A stretch of 64,000 nucleotides of DNA. It comes from Levilinea saccharolytica (GTDB lineage: Bacteria; Chloroflexota; Anaerolineae; Anaerolineales; Anaerolineaceae). The notes below the pieces were generated by a model. That model saw nothing but the letters and a program-made list of their open reading frames with translations. It was not told where the DNA came from and made no database searches. Below are positions 7,988 to 15,745 of this stretch, in pieces. The stretch is from the NCBI RefSeq assembly GCF_001306035.1, contig NZ_LGCM01000019.1, forward strand, positions 120,212-184,211, in the 5' to 3' direction. Both the position numbers and the translations under genes were made by a program. Positions within the stretch are counted from its first letter, which is position 1. Each line of letters starts with the position of its first letter.

Positions 7988-9496
7988 CTAGGCGGGCTTC
8001 TCCGCCCGGAAAAGGATGCCGTCTTGTTTGCACACCGCTTGAATGGTCTTGCGCCCCGACTGCGCGGCGGTGGTGATCCCGCCCCACGATTCGGCCCACT
8101 GCCCGGTGACATACAGACCCTGCACGCCCTGGACGGCGTAGCGGGGCGAGCCTTGCATCAGCGCCCGGATCATGTTGGCCGAGGGTTTGCGGGCCTGCAT
8201 GGCGCCCATCCAGTTGCCGGTGTAGCGCTCACGGGTCAGGGGGGTGGACACATCGATCACCTCCACCCGTTGGGCAAAGCCCGGCAGGTACCGGTCGATG
8301 GCGGCGATGACCTCATCAGCGCAGCGCCGCTTTTCTTCCTCGTAGGCCTGCGGGTCGGCCGCCGTGCGCTTCCACCAACCGTATTCTGAATCCAGAAAGA
8401 CGGTGACGGCGCTGTGCCCCTGCGGCGCGGCCTCGCTGTCATAGTATTTATTGTGCATTGTGATTCGCGGGTGTTCGCGACCCGCCGCGCTGAACGGCTG
8501 GCTGAGGATGTAGGTCATGGGGCCGTTGATGCCGGAAAGGTCCATCGCTGCGCCCAGGTTGACCTGTACGGGCTGATCGGATAAATCTTCCGGCTGAAGA
8601 TAGCCTTCCAGGTCCTTTTCGCTGACCCCAGGGAGCAGCCCCTGCGTGAAGCGCCCGTCTGCCGCCGAGATGACCCGCTCTGCAAGGAGTTGTTCGCCAT
8701 CGGCCAACACCACGCCTTGCACCGCGCCGTTGGTGATGAGCAGTTTTTCCACTTTTGCGCGGTAACGCGTGGTGCCGCCCAACTCATGAAAGCGCCTCTC
8801 GATGGCGTGGGCAAACGACAGCCAGCCGCGCAAAGGGATCCCTGCCATCCCGCGGTGCGCGTAGGCCAGCGGCAGCAGAACGGTGAGGATGGGCACATCC
8901 AGGCCGCCGAAATGCACCAGGTTGTTAAACACTGTAGCCAGATGCGGGTCGCGGATCTTGCGGTTAAACTGACGGATGCTCAGCGTGCCGTATTTGAGCA
9001 GCACGGGCAGGTGGGCGATGGACGCGAGAAAGGTGCGGAAGCCTTCTTTCACGGCTTCAAAGCCGCGCGCATCGGAAAAGGGGATGTCCAAATCCAACAC
9101 ATTTCGCAGCGCCCCAGTGAATTCATGAATGACGGCCGCCTCTGTTGGGAAGTGCTCCAGCAAGTGCGCTTCCAGACGGTCAATGTTGGCGAAGATCGTG
9201 ATGATGCGGCCGTCTGTCAGGCGGATATGCCCAAAGTTTTCGCCGTAATGCAGGGGACAGTATTGGGCCACCCCGATCTCCTCCCAAAGCCGGTAAATCG
9301 GGCTGCCTGGCGCAGAGCCCGCCAGTCCGGCGACGGAGCCGTCAAACAAGTAGTTTTTGCGCCGCCAGGAGGTGCACAGGCCGCCCGGGGTATCTTCCAT
9401 CTCCAGGATGGTGGTCTCATATCCGTTCATCTGCGCGTAACATCCGGCCGTCAATCCGGCCGTGCCGCCGCCGATAATGATCATCTTGCGGTTCAT
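7988..9496 (-). CDS. FAD-dependent oxidoreductase, phytoene desaturase (CrtI)-like
   Basis: A 502-residue flavoprotein. The N terminus holds a dinucleotide-binding motif (IIIGGGTAGLTAGCYA) followed by the ETTILEMEDTPGGLC segment typical of CrtI/CrtO relatives. The C terminus has GLYVTGQWAESWGG, the conserved FAD-contacting end. Relatives include carotenoid desaturases, isomerases and retinol saturase-like enzymes. No carotenoid genes are nearby, so the substrate is unknown. The start at 9496 is chosen because AGGAGA lies six bases upstream; an in-frame ATG five codons earlier is less likely. It lies 108 bases upstream of the phosphatase gene on the same strand and could head the same transcript. 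Confidence 0.8.
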   Translation of the reverse strand: MNRKMIIIGGGTAGLTAGCYAQMNGYETTILEMEDTPGGLCTSWRRKNYLFDGSVAGLAGSAPGSPIYRLWEEIGVAQYCPLHYGENFGHIRLTDGRIITIFANIDRLEAHLLEHFPTEAAVIHEFTGALRNVLDLDIPFSDARGFEAVKEGFRTFLASIAHLPVLLKYGTLSIRQFNRKIRDPHLATVFNNLVHFGGLDVPILTVLLPLAYAHRGMAGIPLRGWLSFAHAIERRFHELGGTTRYRAKVEKLLITNGAVQGVVLADGEQLLAERVISAADGRFTQGLLPGVSEKDLEGYLQPEDLSDQPVQVNLGAAMDLSGINGPMTYILSQPFSAAGREHPRITMHNKYYDSEAAPQGHSAVTVFLDSEYGWWKRTAADPQAYEEEKRRCADEVIAAIDRYLPGFAQRVEVIDVSTPLTRERYTGNWMGAMQARKPSANMIRALMQGSPRYAVQGVQGLYVTGQWAESWGGITTAAQSGRKTIQAVCKQDGILFRAEKPA

Positions 9497-9724
9497 AGGG
9501 TTCTCCTGCATGGGTGAATGCGTGCGGATGTGGGGACAGCGGTATTCGCTTGAGGCTGCATCATTTTATTAGATTTATCAGAAATTTGTCCACCGCGGAG
9601 GCGTATGAATCTCGCCGAATCGCTCGGTGAAGCCCGATTCCCAGGGCTGGCGCGGGCAAGCGGCATTTTGTGGGCGTCACCCCTTTTTCATAGATTAAAT
9701 TAACACAAAATGAGAATTTACCCC
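9497..9724. other. Intergenic region between divergent genes, no gene recognised
   Basis: About 230 bases between the CrtI-like gene (minus) and the cspA promoter (plus). The part near 9560-9600 is AT-rich and could hold the minus-strand promoter, but I see no convincing -35/-10 pair. No coding frame here looks real. Confidence 0.5.
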
Positions 9725-9753
9725 TTGACTCTGGTAATAATTGCTGATATAGT
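9725..9753 (+). promoter_or_regulatory. Sigma-70-type promoter of cspA
   Basis: TTGACT (9725-9730) and TATAGT (9748-9753) are separated by 17 bases. Transcription from about 9760 would give a leader of about 145 bases before the cold shock gene, a length typical of cspA-type leaders. Confidence 0.75.
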
Positions 9754-9801
9754 TGTTGACGTAGTGTGCGGTGCTGTTCTTGTTCGAGGTTGGCTAGCTG
9801 G

Positions 9802-9834
9802 CGGCTCTCTGCGCATGTGGGAGAGCTGTTTTTT
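9802..9834 (+). promoter_or_regulatory. Terminator-like hairpin in the cspA leader
   Basis: CGGCTCTC (9802-9809) pairs with GAGAGCTG (9821-9828, one G-U pair) over an 11-base loop, followed by six T at 9829-9834. It lies between the promoter and the gene, so it could act as an attenuator or as a temperature-sensitive leader fold. Confidence 0.5.
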
Positions 9835-9905
9835 GTTGAGCCGCTCCGGCAGACGTAACACCCCTACAATATCGTATCAGTTTCAGTTATAAGGAGTTGT
9901 AAGAA

Positions 9906-10121
9906 ATGGCAGAACGGATCGTCGGAACGGTCAAATGGTTCAACAGCAGCAAGGGCTTTGGCTTCATCGCTCAGCCCAATGGCGGCGCGGATGTGTTTGT
10001 TCACTTTTCCGCCATCAGCATGGACGGCTACCGCACTTTGGAAGAAGGGCAGCAGGTTGAGTTCACGATCGAGCAGGGCCCCAAAGGCCTGCAGGCCGCG
10101 AACGTGACCCCTGTTCGCTAA
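9906..10121 (+). CDS. cspA: Cold shock protein, CspA family
   Basis: A 71-residue single cold-shock domain, the usual length. RNP1 (KGFGFIA) and RNP2 (VFVHFSAI) are intact, and the N terminus reads [15 protein letters not shown] as in CspA. The protein binds single-stranded RNA and DNA, melts mRNA structure and can antiterminate transcription. AAGGAG lies about ten bases before ATG 9906. It has its own strong promoter with a long leader and a strong terminator, so it is monocistronic. The gene symbol is by family; which csp paralogue this is cannot be told. Confidence 0.95.
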   Translation: MAERIVGTVKWFNSSKGFGFIAQPNGGADVFVHFSAISMDGYRTLEEGQQVEFTIEQGPKGLQAANVTPVR

Positions 10122-10136
10122 ACTAAAAAAACGAAC

Positions 10137-10168
10137 CCGGCCCCACCCTGGTGGGGCCGGTGATTTTT
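10137..10168 (+). terminator. Intrinsic terminator after cspA
   Basis: CCGGCCCCAC (10137-10146) and GTGGGGCCGG (10151-10160) form a perfect 10-bp stem with a 4-base loop, followed by a T run at 10164-10168. Confidence 0.85.
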
Positions 10169-10209
10169 ATCCGCCTGTCTATGAGGGGACAAAACACACC
10201 GCACTTTTT

Positions 10210-10238
10210 TTGACAATTTTTCAGGTGTGTGCTAGAAT
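10210..10238 (+). promoter_or_regulatory. Near-consensus promoter of the RNase J gene
   Basis: A perfect TTGACA (10210-10215), a 17-base spacer and TAGAAT (10233-10238). The leader from about 10245 to the start codon is about 110 bases. Confidence 0.8.
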
Positions 10239-10299
10239 TTCTTCCGTTGGACTTATTTGTGGGTTTGTTGGGTGTTCTATCGTTTAGATGAATCGTTTC

Positions 10300-10334
10300 A
10301 ATCCCCGGCTGTTGGTTGCTTTGGGGATTTTTTT
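10300..10334 (+). promoter_or_regulatory. Terminator-like hairpin in the RNase J leader
   Basis: AATCCCC (10300-10306) pairs with GGGGATT (10323-10329) over a 16-base loop and runs into seven T (10328-10334). It lies after the promoter and only 22 bases before the start codon, so it would attenuate rnj or be a site of autoregulation by the nuclease. Confidence 0.6.
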
Positions 10335-10356
10335 ATAAAAAAGAGGTTTTGCAAGT

Positions 10357-11997
10357 ATGAATAAAAAGACAATTCGCATTGTACCCCTGGGTGGACTGGG
10401 GGAAGTTGGTAAAAATATGATGGTGTACGAATATGAGGGCGAGATCCTGATTGTGGATGCCGGCCTGATGTTCCCTGACAGCGATATGCTGGGGGTAGAT
10501 TACATCATCCCAGATTTTGATTATGTGCTCAGCCGCCGCGATCAGGTGCGCGGGATCGTCATCACCCACGGCCATGAGGATCACATCGGCGCACTGCACC
10601 ATGTGCTGGCCGAGGTTCAGGCCCCCATCTACGCCACGCCCCTCACCCGCGGGCTGTTGGAAGTGAAGCTGGCGCGCAACGGCGCCCTGGCCAAAGCCGA
10701 TTTGCACACGGTGCAGGCGGGCGAAACCGCCCAGATCGGCCCCTTCCAGGTGGAATTCTTCCATGTGTGCCATTCCATCCCCGACAGCATCGGCCTGGGC
10801 ATTCAGACCCCGGCGGGGTTGGTGGTACACACCGGCGACTACAAATTCGATCACACGCCGGTGGATAACTGGCCGACCGATTTTGCCAAGCTGGCCGAAT
10901 TTTCACAGCGCGGCGTGCTGGCCCTGCTGGCCGATTCCACCAATGCGGAACGGGCGGGTTGGACTCCCTCGGAACGGGTGGTGGATGCGGCTCTGGATCA
11001 GGTCTTCCGCGAGGCTCAGGGGCGCATTATCCTGGCTTCTTTCGCTTCGCTGGTGTCGCGCATGCAGCAGGTGGCCAATGCCGCCCAGCGCTACGGGCGC
11101 AAGATGTGCTTTGTGGGCACCAGCATGGTGGATAACGCCAAAATGGCCCGCAAATTGGGCTATTTGGATATCCCCGATAACCTGCTGGTGACCATTGACC
11201 AGGCCCTCAACCTGCCGGAAAAGCAGGTGGTGATCATGTGCACCGGGTCGCAGGGTGAGCCTTCCAGCATTTTGGGGCGGCTTTCCACCGGGCGTTACCG
11301 CCAGTTTGACATTCAATCCGGCGACACGGTGGTGCTGTCTTCACACCCCATCCCGGGCAACGAAGAGAACGTGTACCGCACGATTAACCGCCTGTTCCAA
11401 CGCGGCGCAAACGTGCTCTACGAAGGCATCGCCGCGGTGCATGTTTCGGGGCATGCCAGTCAGGAAGAAATGAAACTGATGATCAACCTGGTGCGCCCCA
11501 AGTTCTTCGTCCCCATCCACGGCGAGCTGCGCCAACTGAAGCAGCACGCGCTTTTGGGAACCCAGCTGGGTATCCCCACTGAGAACATCCGCGTGGTGGA
11601 AAATGGGCAGGTGATTGAGCTGAGCGAAGCCGGCTTGCGCCTGGCCGAGCGCGTCCCGGGCGGCTATGTGTTTGTGGACGGGTCGGGCGTGGGGGATGTG
11701 ACCCCCGCGTTGATGCGCGAGCGCGAATCCCTGGCCAACGACGGCGTCATGTTCGTCCATCTGGTGCTGGATGCGCGTTCCGGCCGGCTTTTGGACGCGC
11801 CGGAGATCGTCACCCGCGGGTTCATGCTCAACGCCGATCTGGAAGACCTGCTGGAACAGGCCCGTCAGCGCGTGGAACAGGCGGTTGATTCGGCCAACGG
11901 CAGCCTGGAAAAAGACGTTGAAAAAGCCGTGCGCACCTTCTTCTACAATGAACTGCAGCGGGCGCCCATGATCTTTGTGAGCGCCAGCCGCGTGTAG
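10357..11997 (+). CDS. rnj: Ribonuclease J
   Basis: A 546-residue metallo-beta-lactamase/beta-CASP nuclease for mRNA decay and rRNA maturation (5'-3' exonuclease and endonuclease). The zinc motif HGHEDH is at 71-76, with HTGDYKFD further on, the beta-CASP segment CTGSQGEPSSIL, and HVSGHASQEEMK near residue 370. The C-terminal domain (about 450-546) is present, so it is full length. AAGAGG lies ten bases before ATG 10357. A strong promoter and a terminator-like leader hairpin precede it, suggesting control of premature termination. RNase J1 and J2 types cannot be separated by eye. Confidence 0.95.
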   Translation: MNKKTIRIVPLGGLGEVGKNMMVYEYEGEILIVDAGLMFPDSDMLGVDYIIPDFDYVLSRRDQVRGIVITHGHEDHIGALHHVLAEVQAPIYATPLTRGLLEVKLARNGALAKADLHTVQAGETAQIGPFQVEFFHVCHSIPDSIGLGIQTPAGLVVHTGDYKFDHTPVDNWPTDFAKLAEFSQRGVLALLADSTNAERAGWTPSERVVDAALDQVFREAQGRIILASFASLVSRMQQVANAAQRYGRKMCFVGTSMVDNAKMARKLGYLDIPDNLLVTIDQALNLPEKQVVIMCTGSQGEPSSILGRLSTGRYRQFDIQSGDTVVLSSHPIPGNEENVYRTINRLFQRGANVLYEGIAAVHVSGHASQEEMKLMINLVRPKFFVPIHGELRQLKQHALLGTQLGIPTENIRVVENGQVIELSEAGLRLAERVPGGYVFVDGSGVGDVTPALMRERESLANDGVMFVHLVLDARSGRLLDAPEIVTRGFMLNADLEDLLEQARQRVEQAVDSANGSLEKDVEKAVRTFFYNELQRAPMIFVSASRV

Positions 11998-12022
11998 GCA
12001 GGGGCGGTTCACCCATCAAAAC

Positions 12023-12061
12023 CACGGGTACGAAGATGGCTTCGTGCCCGTGTTGTGTTTT
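12023..12061 (+). terminator. Intrinsic terminator after RNase J
   Basis: CACGGGTACGAAG (12023-12035) pairs with CTTCGTGCCCGTG (12040-12052) with one G-U pair, followed by a T-rich tail. Confidence 0.75.
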
Positions 12062-12081
12062 AACCCATAAGGAGGCGGGGT

Positions 12082-12921
12082 ATGAACGGCGCAAGCCTGG
12101 AAGAGGTGCTGTCTTTTGCGGCAGATACGAATTCTGAGGCGTTCATCAACCACTACGATGAGCTTCCCCTGTGGTCCGCGCCCTTTGGGGCGGCCTTGCT
12201 GGAGCGGGTGCGCATGCACCCCGGGGCGCGGGTGTTGGATGTGGGCTGCGGTACGGGCTTCCCGCTGCTTGAGCTGGCCCAGCGCCTGGGGCCAGACTGC
12301 CGGGCGGTGGGGTTAGACCCATGGGGGGTTGCCCTGACGCGGGCGCAGACTAAGGCCCGCCGCTGGGGGGTGGGACAGGCTGCTTTCGTGCGGGGCTGCG
12401 CCGAAGATATGCCCCTGCCTGCCGGGGTTTTTGATGTGGTGGTCTCCAACCTGGGGGTCAACAACTTCGCCGATCCGGCGGCTGCGGCGGCGGAATGTTA
12501 CCGGGTGACGGCCCCGCGCGGGCAGTTTGTGCTGTCCAGCAATTTGCGCGGGCACATGGCCGAATTTTACGCGGTGTTCGCCGCCTGCCTGCGCGATCTC
12601 GGCCTGAGCGAAGCGCTGGGCGCCTTGGAGGCGCATGTGGCCCATCGGGCCACGCCCGACCGGCTGCGTACGCTCTTGGAGGGGGTTGGCTACCGTGAGA
12701 TTGGGGTAACGGAGGGCAGCTTCACCATGCGCTTCAGCGGCGGGCGCGCGCTGCTGCGGCATTATTTCATTCAGCTAGGCTTTTTGGACGCGTGGAAGGC
12801 GGTGGTGCCCACGATGCACACGGCGCGCGTATTCGCCGAGGTGGAGCGGCGCCTGGAGCAGATGGGCGAATTGACCCTGACCATCCCCTGGGCGGTGGTG
12901 GAAGGCGTTAAAGCGGCCTAA
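12082..12921 (+). CDS. Class I SAM-dependent methyltransferase
   Basis: A 279-residue protein with SAM motif I VLDVGCGTGFPLLELA at 51-66, the acidic motif II AVGLDPWG and motif IV/post-I FDVVVSNLGVNNF, an arrangement like UbiE/arsenite-type small-molecule methyltransferases. The substrate is unknown; the C-terminal part (about 170-279) carries no known signature. AAGGAGGCGGGG lies just before ATG 12082. It ends tail-to-tail with pcm, overlapping by four bases, so there is no room for a terminator between the two convergent genes. Confidence 0.8.
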   Translation: MNGASLEEVLSFAADTNSEAFINHYDELPLWSAPFGAALLERVRMHPGARVLDVGCGTGFPLLELAQRLGPDCRAVGLDPWGVALTRAQTKARRWGVGQAAFVRGCAEDMPLPAGVFDVVVSNLGVNNFADPAAAAAECYRVTAPRGQFVLSSNLRGHMAEFYAVFAACLRDLGLSEALGALEAHVAHRATPDRLRTLLEGVGYREIGVTEGSFTMRFSGGRALLRHYFIQLGFLDAWKAVVPTMHTARVFAEVERRLEQMGELTLTIPWAVVEGVKAA

Positions 12922-13574
12922 AAGGCATTTTCGGCCCAGCCCTCTTCGCCGCGCAGGGGCACAAAGGCCACCGGCAGCACGGCTTCGTGTTCCAGGCCGG
13001 AGGGGGTTTTCTCCCAGCGTTCCAGGGTCTGCGCATGGCGCGGGCCGACGGGCAGCACCAGCCGCCCCCCCAGGGCCAGCTGCTCTAAAAGCTGCGCGGG
13101 CACCTGCGGCGCACCCGCTGTCACCAGGACGGCGTCATAGGGGGCATAAGCGGGCAGACCGATGGAGCCGTCGCCTTCGATGACGCGCACGTTCGTCAAT
13201 CCCAGCCGCTGCAGGCGGGCGGCGGCTTCCTGCGCCAGGGCAGAGATGCGCTCCACGGTGTACACCTGACGGGCCAGCAGGGCCAGCACGGCTGCCTGAT
13301 ACCCCGAGCCGGTGCCGATCTCCAGCACGGTTTCGTCCCCTTCCAGGCTCAAAAGCTGGGTCATCAGGGCCACGATGTAGGGTTGAGAGATGGTTTGACC
13401 GTGTCCAATGGGCAGCGGGCCGTCGGCATAGGCCTGTGCGCGGTGTTCGGGGGAGACAAATTCATGGCGGGGGGTGCGGCGCAGCGCGTCACATACGCGC
13501 GCACTGCGGATGCCGCGGCGCTGAATTTGCTCGCGCAGCATCTCTTCGCGCTGGGGGGCAAAGGGGTCATCCAC
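12918..13574 (-). CDS. pcm: Protein-L-isoaspartate O-methyltransferase
   Basis: A 218-residue repair enzyme that methylates L-isoaspartyl residues in aged proteins using SAM. Family signatures are the N-terminal REQIQRRGI helix, GHGQTISQPYIVA (substrate loop), motif I VLEIGTGSGYQAAVLA and the YDAVLVTAGAPQVP segment. I choose GTG 13574 as start because an AGGGTGAG ribosome site lies upstream and the length then matches the family. A longer frame from 13631 would run deep into mutY. The gene overlaps the mutY stop by eight bases, so the two are probably cotranscribed and coupled. Confidence 0.92.
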   Translation of the reverse strand: MDDPFAPQREEMLREQIQRRGIRSARVCDALRRTPRHEFVSPEHRAQAYADGPLPIGHGQTISQPYIVALMTQLLSLEGDETVLEIGTGSGYQAAVLALLARQVYTVERISALAQEAAARLQRLGLTNVRVIEGDGSIGLPAYAPYDAVLVTAGAPQVPAQLLEQLALGGRLVLPVGPRHAQTLERWEKTPSGLEHEAVLPVAFVPLRGEEGWAENAF

Positions 13575-14655
13575 GCGGCTCACCCTTCGGACGGTGCAGC
13601 TGGGCCAGACGGCGCGAGATCTGCCGGTCAATTTTGCCCATGGGGAAAGCAGCCAGTTCGTCCACCGTCACCCAGCGGATCTGGCTGGCCTCCAGGGCCG
13701 TCGGTTCCCCGGCGCGCAGGCGGCAGAAGAAGGCGTGCAGGGTCACGCGGAAATGGGTGTAGGCGTGTTCAAACACCCCCAGTTCTTCCCCCACTTCAAT
13801 CTCGGCGGCCAGTTCTTCGCGGATTTCGCGCCGCAGCCCTTCCGGCAGGCTTTCGCCGGGCTCCAGTTTGCCGCCGGGGAATTCCCACATGCCGCCCAGC
13901 AGGCCCTGGGGTGGGCGCTGGGCGATGAGCACCTGGGAATCGCGGCGCAGCACGGCGGCGGTGACGGTGAGGTGGGGCACGGCACTGCGCGCCGACAGCA
14001 CAGGGCGCTGTTCCTGCACGCCCAGTTGGCGGGCGCGGCACAGGCTGGTCAGCGGGCACACCAGGCAGGCCGGGGAACGCGGGGTGCAGATGCTGGAGCC
14101 TAAATCCATCAGCGCCTGATTAAAATCACCCGCCTCGTCGGGGGGCAGCACCTGGCGGGCTAGTTCCCACAGGCGGGCTTCTCCGGCGGGCGAACGGGCC
14201 GGCAGGGCAACATCAAACAGGCGCGCCAGCACGCGGCGGATATTGCCGTCCAGGGCGGCCTCGTCCTGGCCAAAAGCCATCGAGGCGATGGCCCCGGCGG
14301 TGTAGCGCCCGATGCCGGGCAGTTTTTCCAGGGCGGCGCGCTCGGTCGGCAGCTGCCCACCGTAGTGGGATGCGATCAGCTGGGCGGCGCGGTGCAGGTT
14401 GCGGGCGCGGCTGTAATAGCCCAGCCCCTCCCACAGGCGCAGTACCTCATCTAACGGGGCTTCCGCCAGCGCGGCGACGCTGGGAAAGCGCGCCATCCAG
14501 CGCTGAAAGTAGGGGATGACCGTTTCCACGCGGGTTTGCTGCAGCATGATTTCCGACACCCACACAGCGTAGGGGTCAGGGCTGCCGCGCCAGGGAAGCT
14601 GGCGGGCGTTTTGGCGGTACCAGCTCAACAGCAGCTGGGCGATGGTCTCAGACAT
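13567..14655 (-). CDS. mutY: A/G-specific adenine glycosylase
   Basis: A 362-residue DNA repair enzyme that removes adenine mispaired with 8-oxoguanine. The HhH region is LPGIGRYTAGAIAS with the catalytic Asp in ALDGNIRRVLAR (D136) and the catalytic Glu in VSEIMLQQTRV. Four cysteines in the C-x6-C-x2-C-x5-C pattern bind a [4Fe-4S] cluster. The C-terminal MutT-like domain retains a nearly complete Nudix box (GGKLEPGESLPEG then REIREEL), more complete than in many MutY proteins. The start is MSETIAQ at 14655, which fits the family N terminus; the longer frame to 14751 overlaps the next gene. With Fpg in this window it forms the GO repair system. Confidence 0.93.
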   Translation of the reverse strand: MSETIAQLLLSWYRQNARQLPWRGSPDPYAVWVSEIMLQQTRVETVIPYFQRWMARFPSVAALAEAPLDEVLRLWEGLGYYSRARNLHRAAQLIASHYGGQLPTERAALEKLPGIGRYTAGAIASMAFGQDEAALDGNIRRVLARLFDVALPARSPAGEARLWELARQVLPPDEAGDFNQALMDLGSSICTPRSPACLVCPLTSLCRARQLGVQEQRPVLSARSAVPHLTVTAAVLRRDSQVLIAQRPPQGLLGGMWEFPGGKLEPGESLPEGLRREIREELAAEIEVGEELGVFEHAYTHFRVTLHAFFCRLRAGEPTALEASQIRWVTVDELAAFPMGKIDRQISRRLAQLHRPKGEPRG

Positions 14656-14663
14656 GGGGAAAA

Positions 14664-14966
14664 TTAAAATTGGAAGCCGCCGCGGGCTTCGACCAGCTTG
14701 TGTTCGTAGTTGTCCACATAATCCAGGAGCTGGTTGTGCAGGCTCTGCCATTCGGGCGATTTGAGCATGCGGCGCGCGGCGGGCGCGGAGGGCAAAACAG
14801 CGCCGACCTGAATTTGGGATTGGTCCCCATACACGGTGGCCCAGGCGTCGCTCAGCTCAAAACCCAGGCGCTGAACGCCGGGCAAAAACTCACGCACCAC
14901 GAACTCAAAATATTCTTGTTCGCGCTCGTGGGTGATATCCCAGGTCATGATGAGTTTAACCGCCAC
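14664..14966 (-). CDS. Small conserved-looking protein of unknown function
   Basis: A 100-residue soluble protein starting at GTG 14966, supported by AGGAGG four bases upstream. The alternation VKLIMTWDI...QVGAVLPSAPAARRML resembles small dimeric alpha/beta-barrel proteins (NIPSNAP or ABM-like), but I do not recognise a named family. It sits between the MBL-fold gene (12 bases downstream of it on the minus strand) and mutY (8 bases upstream), so the order MBL-unknown-mutY-pcm looks like one operon. Confidence 0.7.
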   Translation of the reverse strand: MAVKLIMTWDITHEREQEYFEFVVREFLPGVQRLGFELSDAWATVYGDQSQIQVGAVLPSAPAARRMLKSPEWQSLHNQLLDYVDNYEHKLVEARGGFQF

Positions 14967-14978
14967 AAGCCCTCCTGG

Positions 14979-15623
14979 TTAAAGCGGGTGTTCCAAAACG
15001 ATGACGCGGGTTTGCTCAGACAGCGAGTTGGGGGTCACCTTGAGCGAGGTCAAATTTTCAACCTCCACCAGGCCCATTTCTTTGAGGAATTTGCTCAGCG
15101 GGTCCAGTTGCAGCATGGTGTTGGGGGTGGCGAAATACATGGGGATGACGATGCGCGCATCCAGCAGGCTGATGACCTCTGCCGCGCGGGCTGCGTTCAG
15201 TCCATCGCCGCCGCCCACCGGCGCCAAGGCCACATGCACCGGCCCCAGGGCTTCCACTTCGGATTGACTGGGGACGCGGTTGATCAGCCCCAGATGGACG
15301 ACATTTACCCCTTCGTAGCTGAATACATACAGGGTGTTGCGCGGCTCTTCGGGGTGGCTTTTGGTGTGACCGTTGGTGGCCACACCGGTGATGAACACGC
15401 CGCCAATCTCATATTCGCCCGGGCCTTGAATGACATACGGCGCACCCTGCACACTGGTGAGTGTGTTGTGGGCGGGGTGGGCGCGGCTGACGGTGACGAC
15501 GTCGGCTTTCAGATTGAGGGGCGGGTAACCCACCACAGCCGGATCGTAAGGATCGGTTACAATGGTTGCCAGGCCGCGCTGGCTGAGTTGAAAACAGGTG
15601 TGTCCGTACCAGGAAATTTCCAT
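14979..15623 (-). CDS. MBL-fold (UlaG/COG2220-like) protein with degenerate metal site
   Basis: A 214-residue protein that starts like UlaG-type metallo-beta-lactamase folds (MEISWYGHTCFQL) and keeps the GPGEYEIGGVFITGVAT strand pair. The metal-binding HxHxDH motif is replaced by SRAHPAHN, and the later GD ligand segment reads LGLINRVPS. It is thus probably a metal-poor or non-hydrolytic member. A minus-strand TATAAT (15647-15652) lies 24 bases before ATG 15623, so this may be the first gene of the operon leading to mutY and pcm. The role is unknown. Confidence 0.75.
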   Translation of the reverse strand: MEISWYGHTCFQLSQRGLATIVTDPYDPAVVGYPPLNLKADVVTVSRAHPAHNTLTSVQGAPYVIQGPGEYEIGGVFITGVATNGHTKSHPEEPRNTLYVFSYEGVNVVHLGLINRVPSQSEVEALGPVHVALAPVGGGDGLNAARAAEVISLLDARIVIPMYFATPNTMLQLDPLSKFLKEMGLVEVENLTSLKVTPNSLSEQTRVIVLEHPL

Positions 15624-15692
15624 GTGATTTTGACTCCGACGGTATGATTATACTTGAAAACTGCCGGGCCGGTGAAGACGGCGGGTGAGCGC

Positions 15693-15721
15693 TTGACAGA
15701 AACCAATAATTAGACTAACAT
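15693..15721 (+). promoter_or_regulatory. Sigma-70-type promoter of the ArsR/MFS pair
   Basis: A perfect TTGACA (15693-15698), a 17-base spacer and TAACAT (15716-15721), 25 bases before ATG 15746. Confidence 0.7.
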
Positions 15722-15745
15722 CTAACCGAAAAATAAGGTAGGGGT

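Noticed and set aside
9710..9892. A 60-residue plus-strand frame upstream of cspA
   Set aside because: It overlaps the cspA promoter and its leader hairpin and has no ribosome-binding site.
12918..12921. Convergent stop-codon overlap of the methyltransferase and pcm genes
   Set aside because: A four-base tail-to-tail overlap is unremarkable in compact genomes, so it is not raised as a finding.
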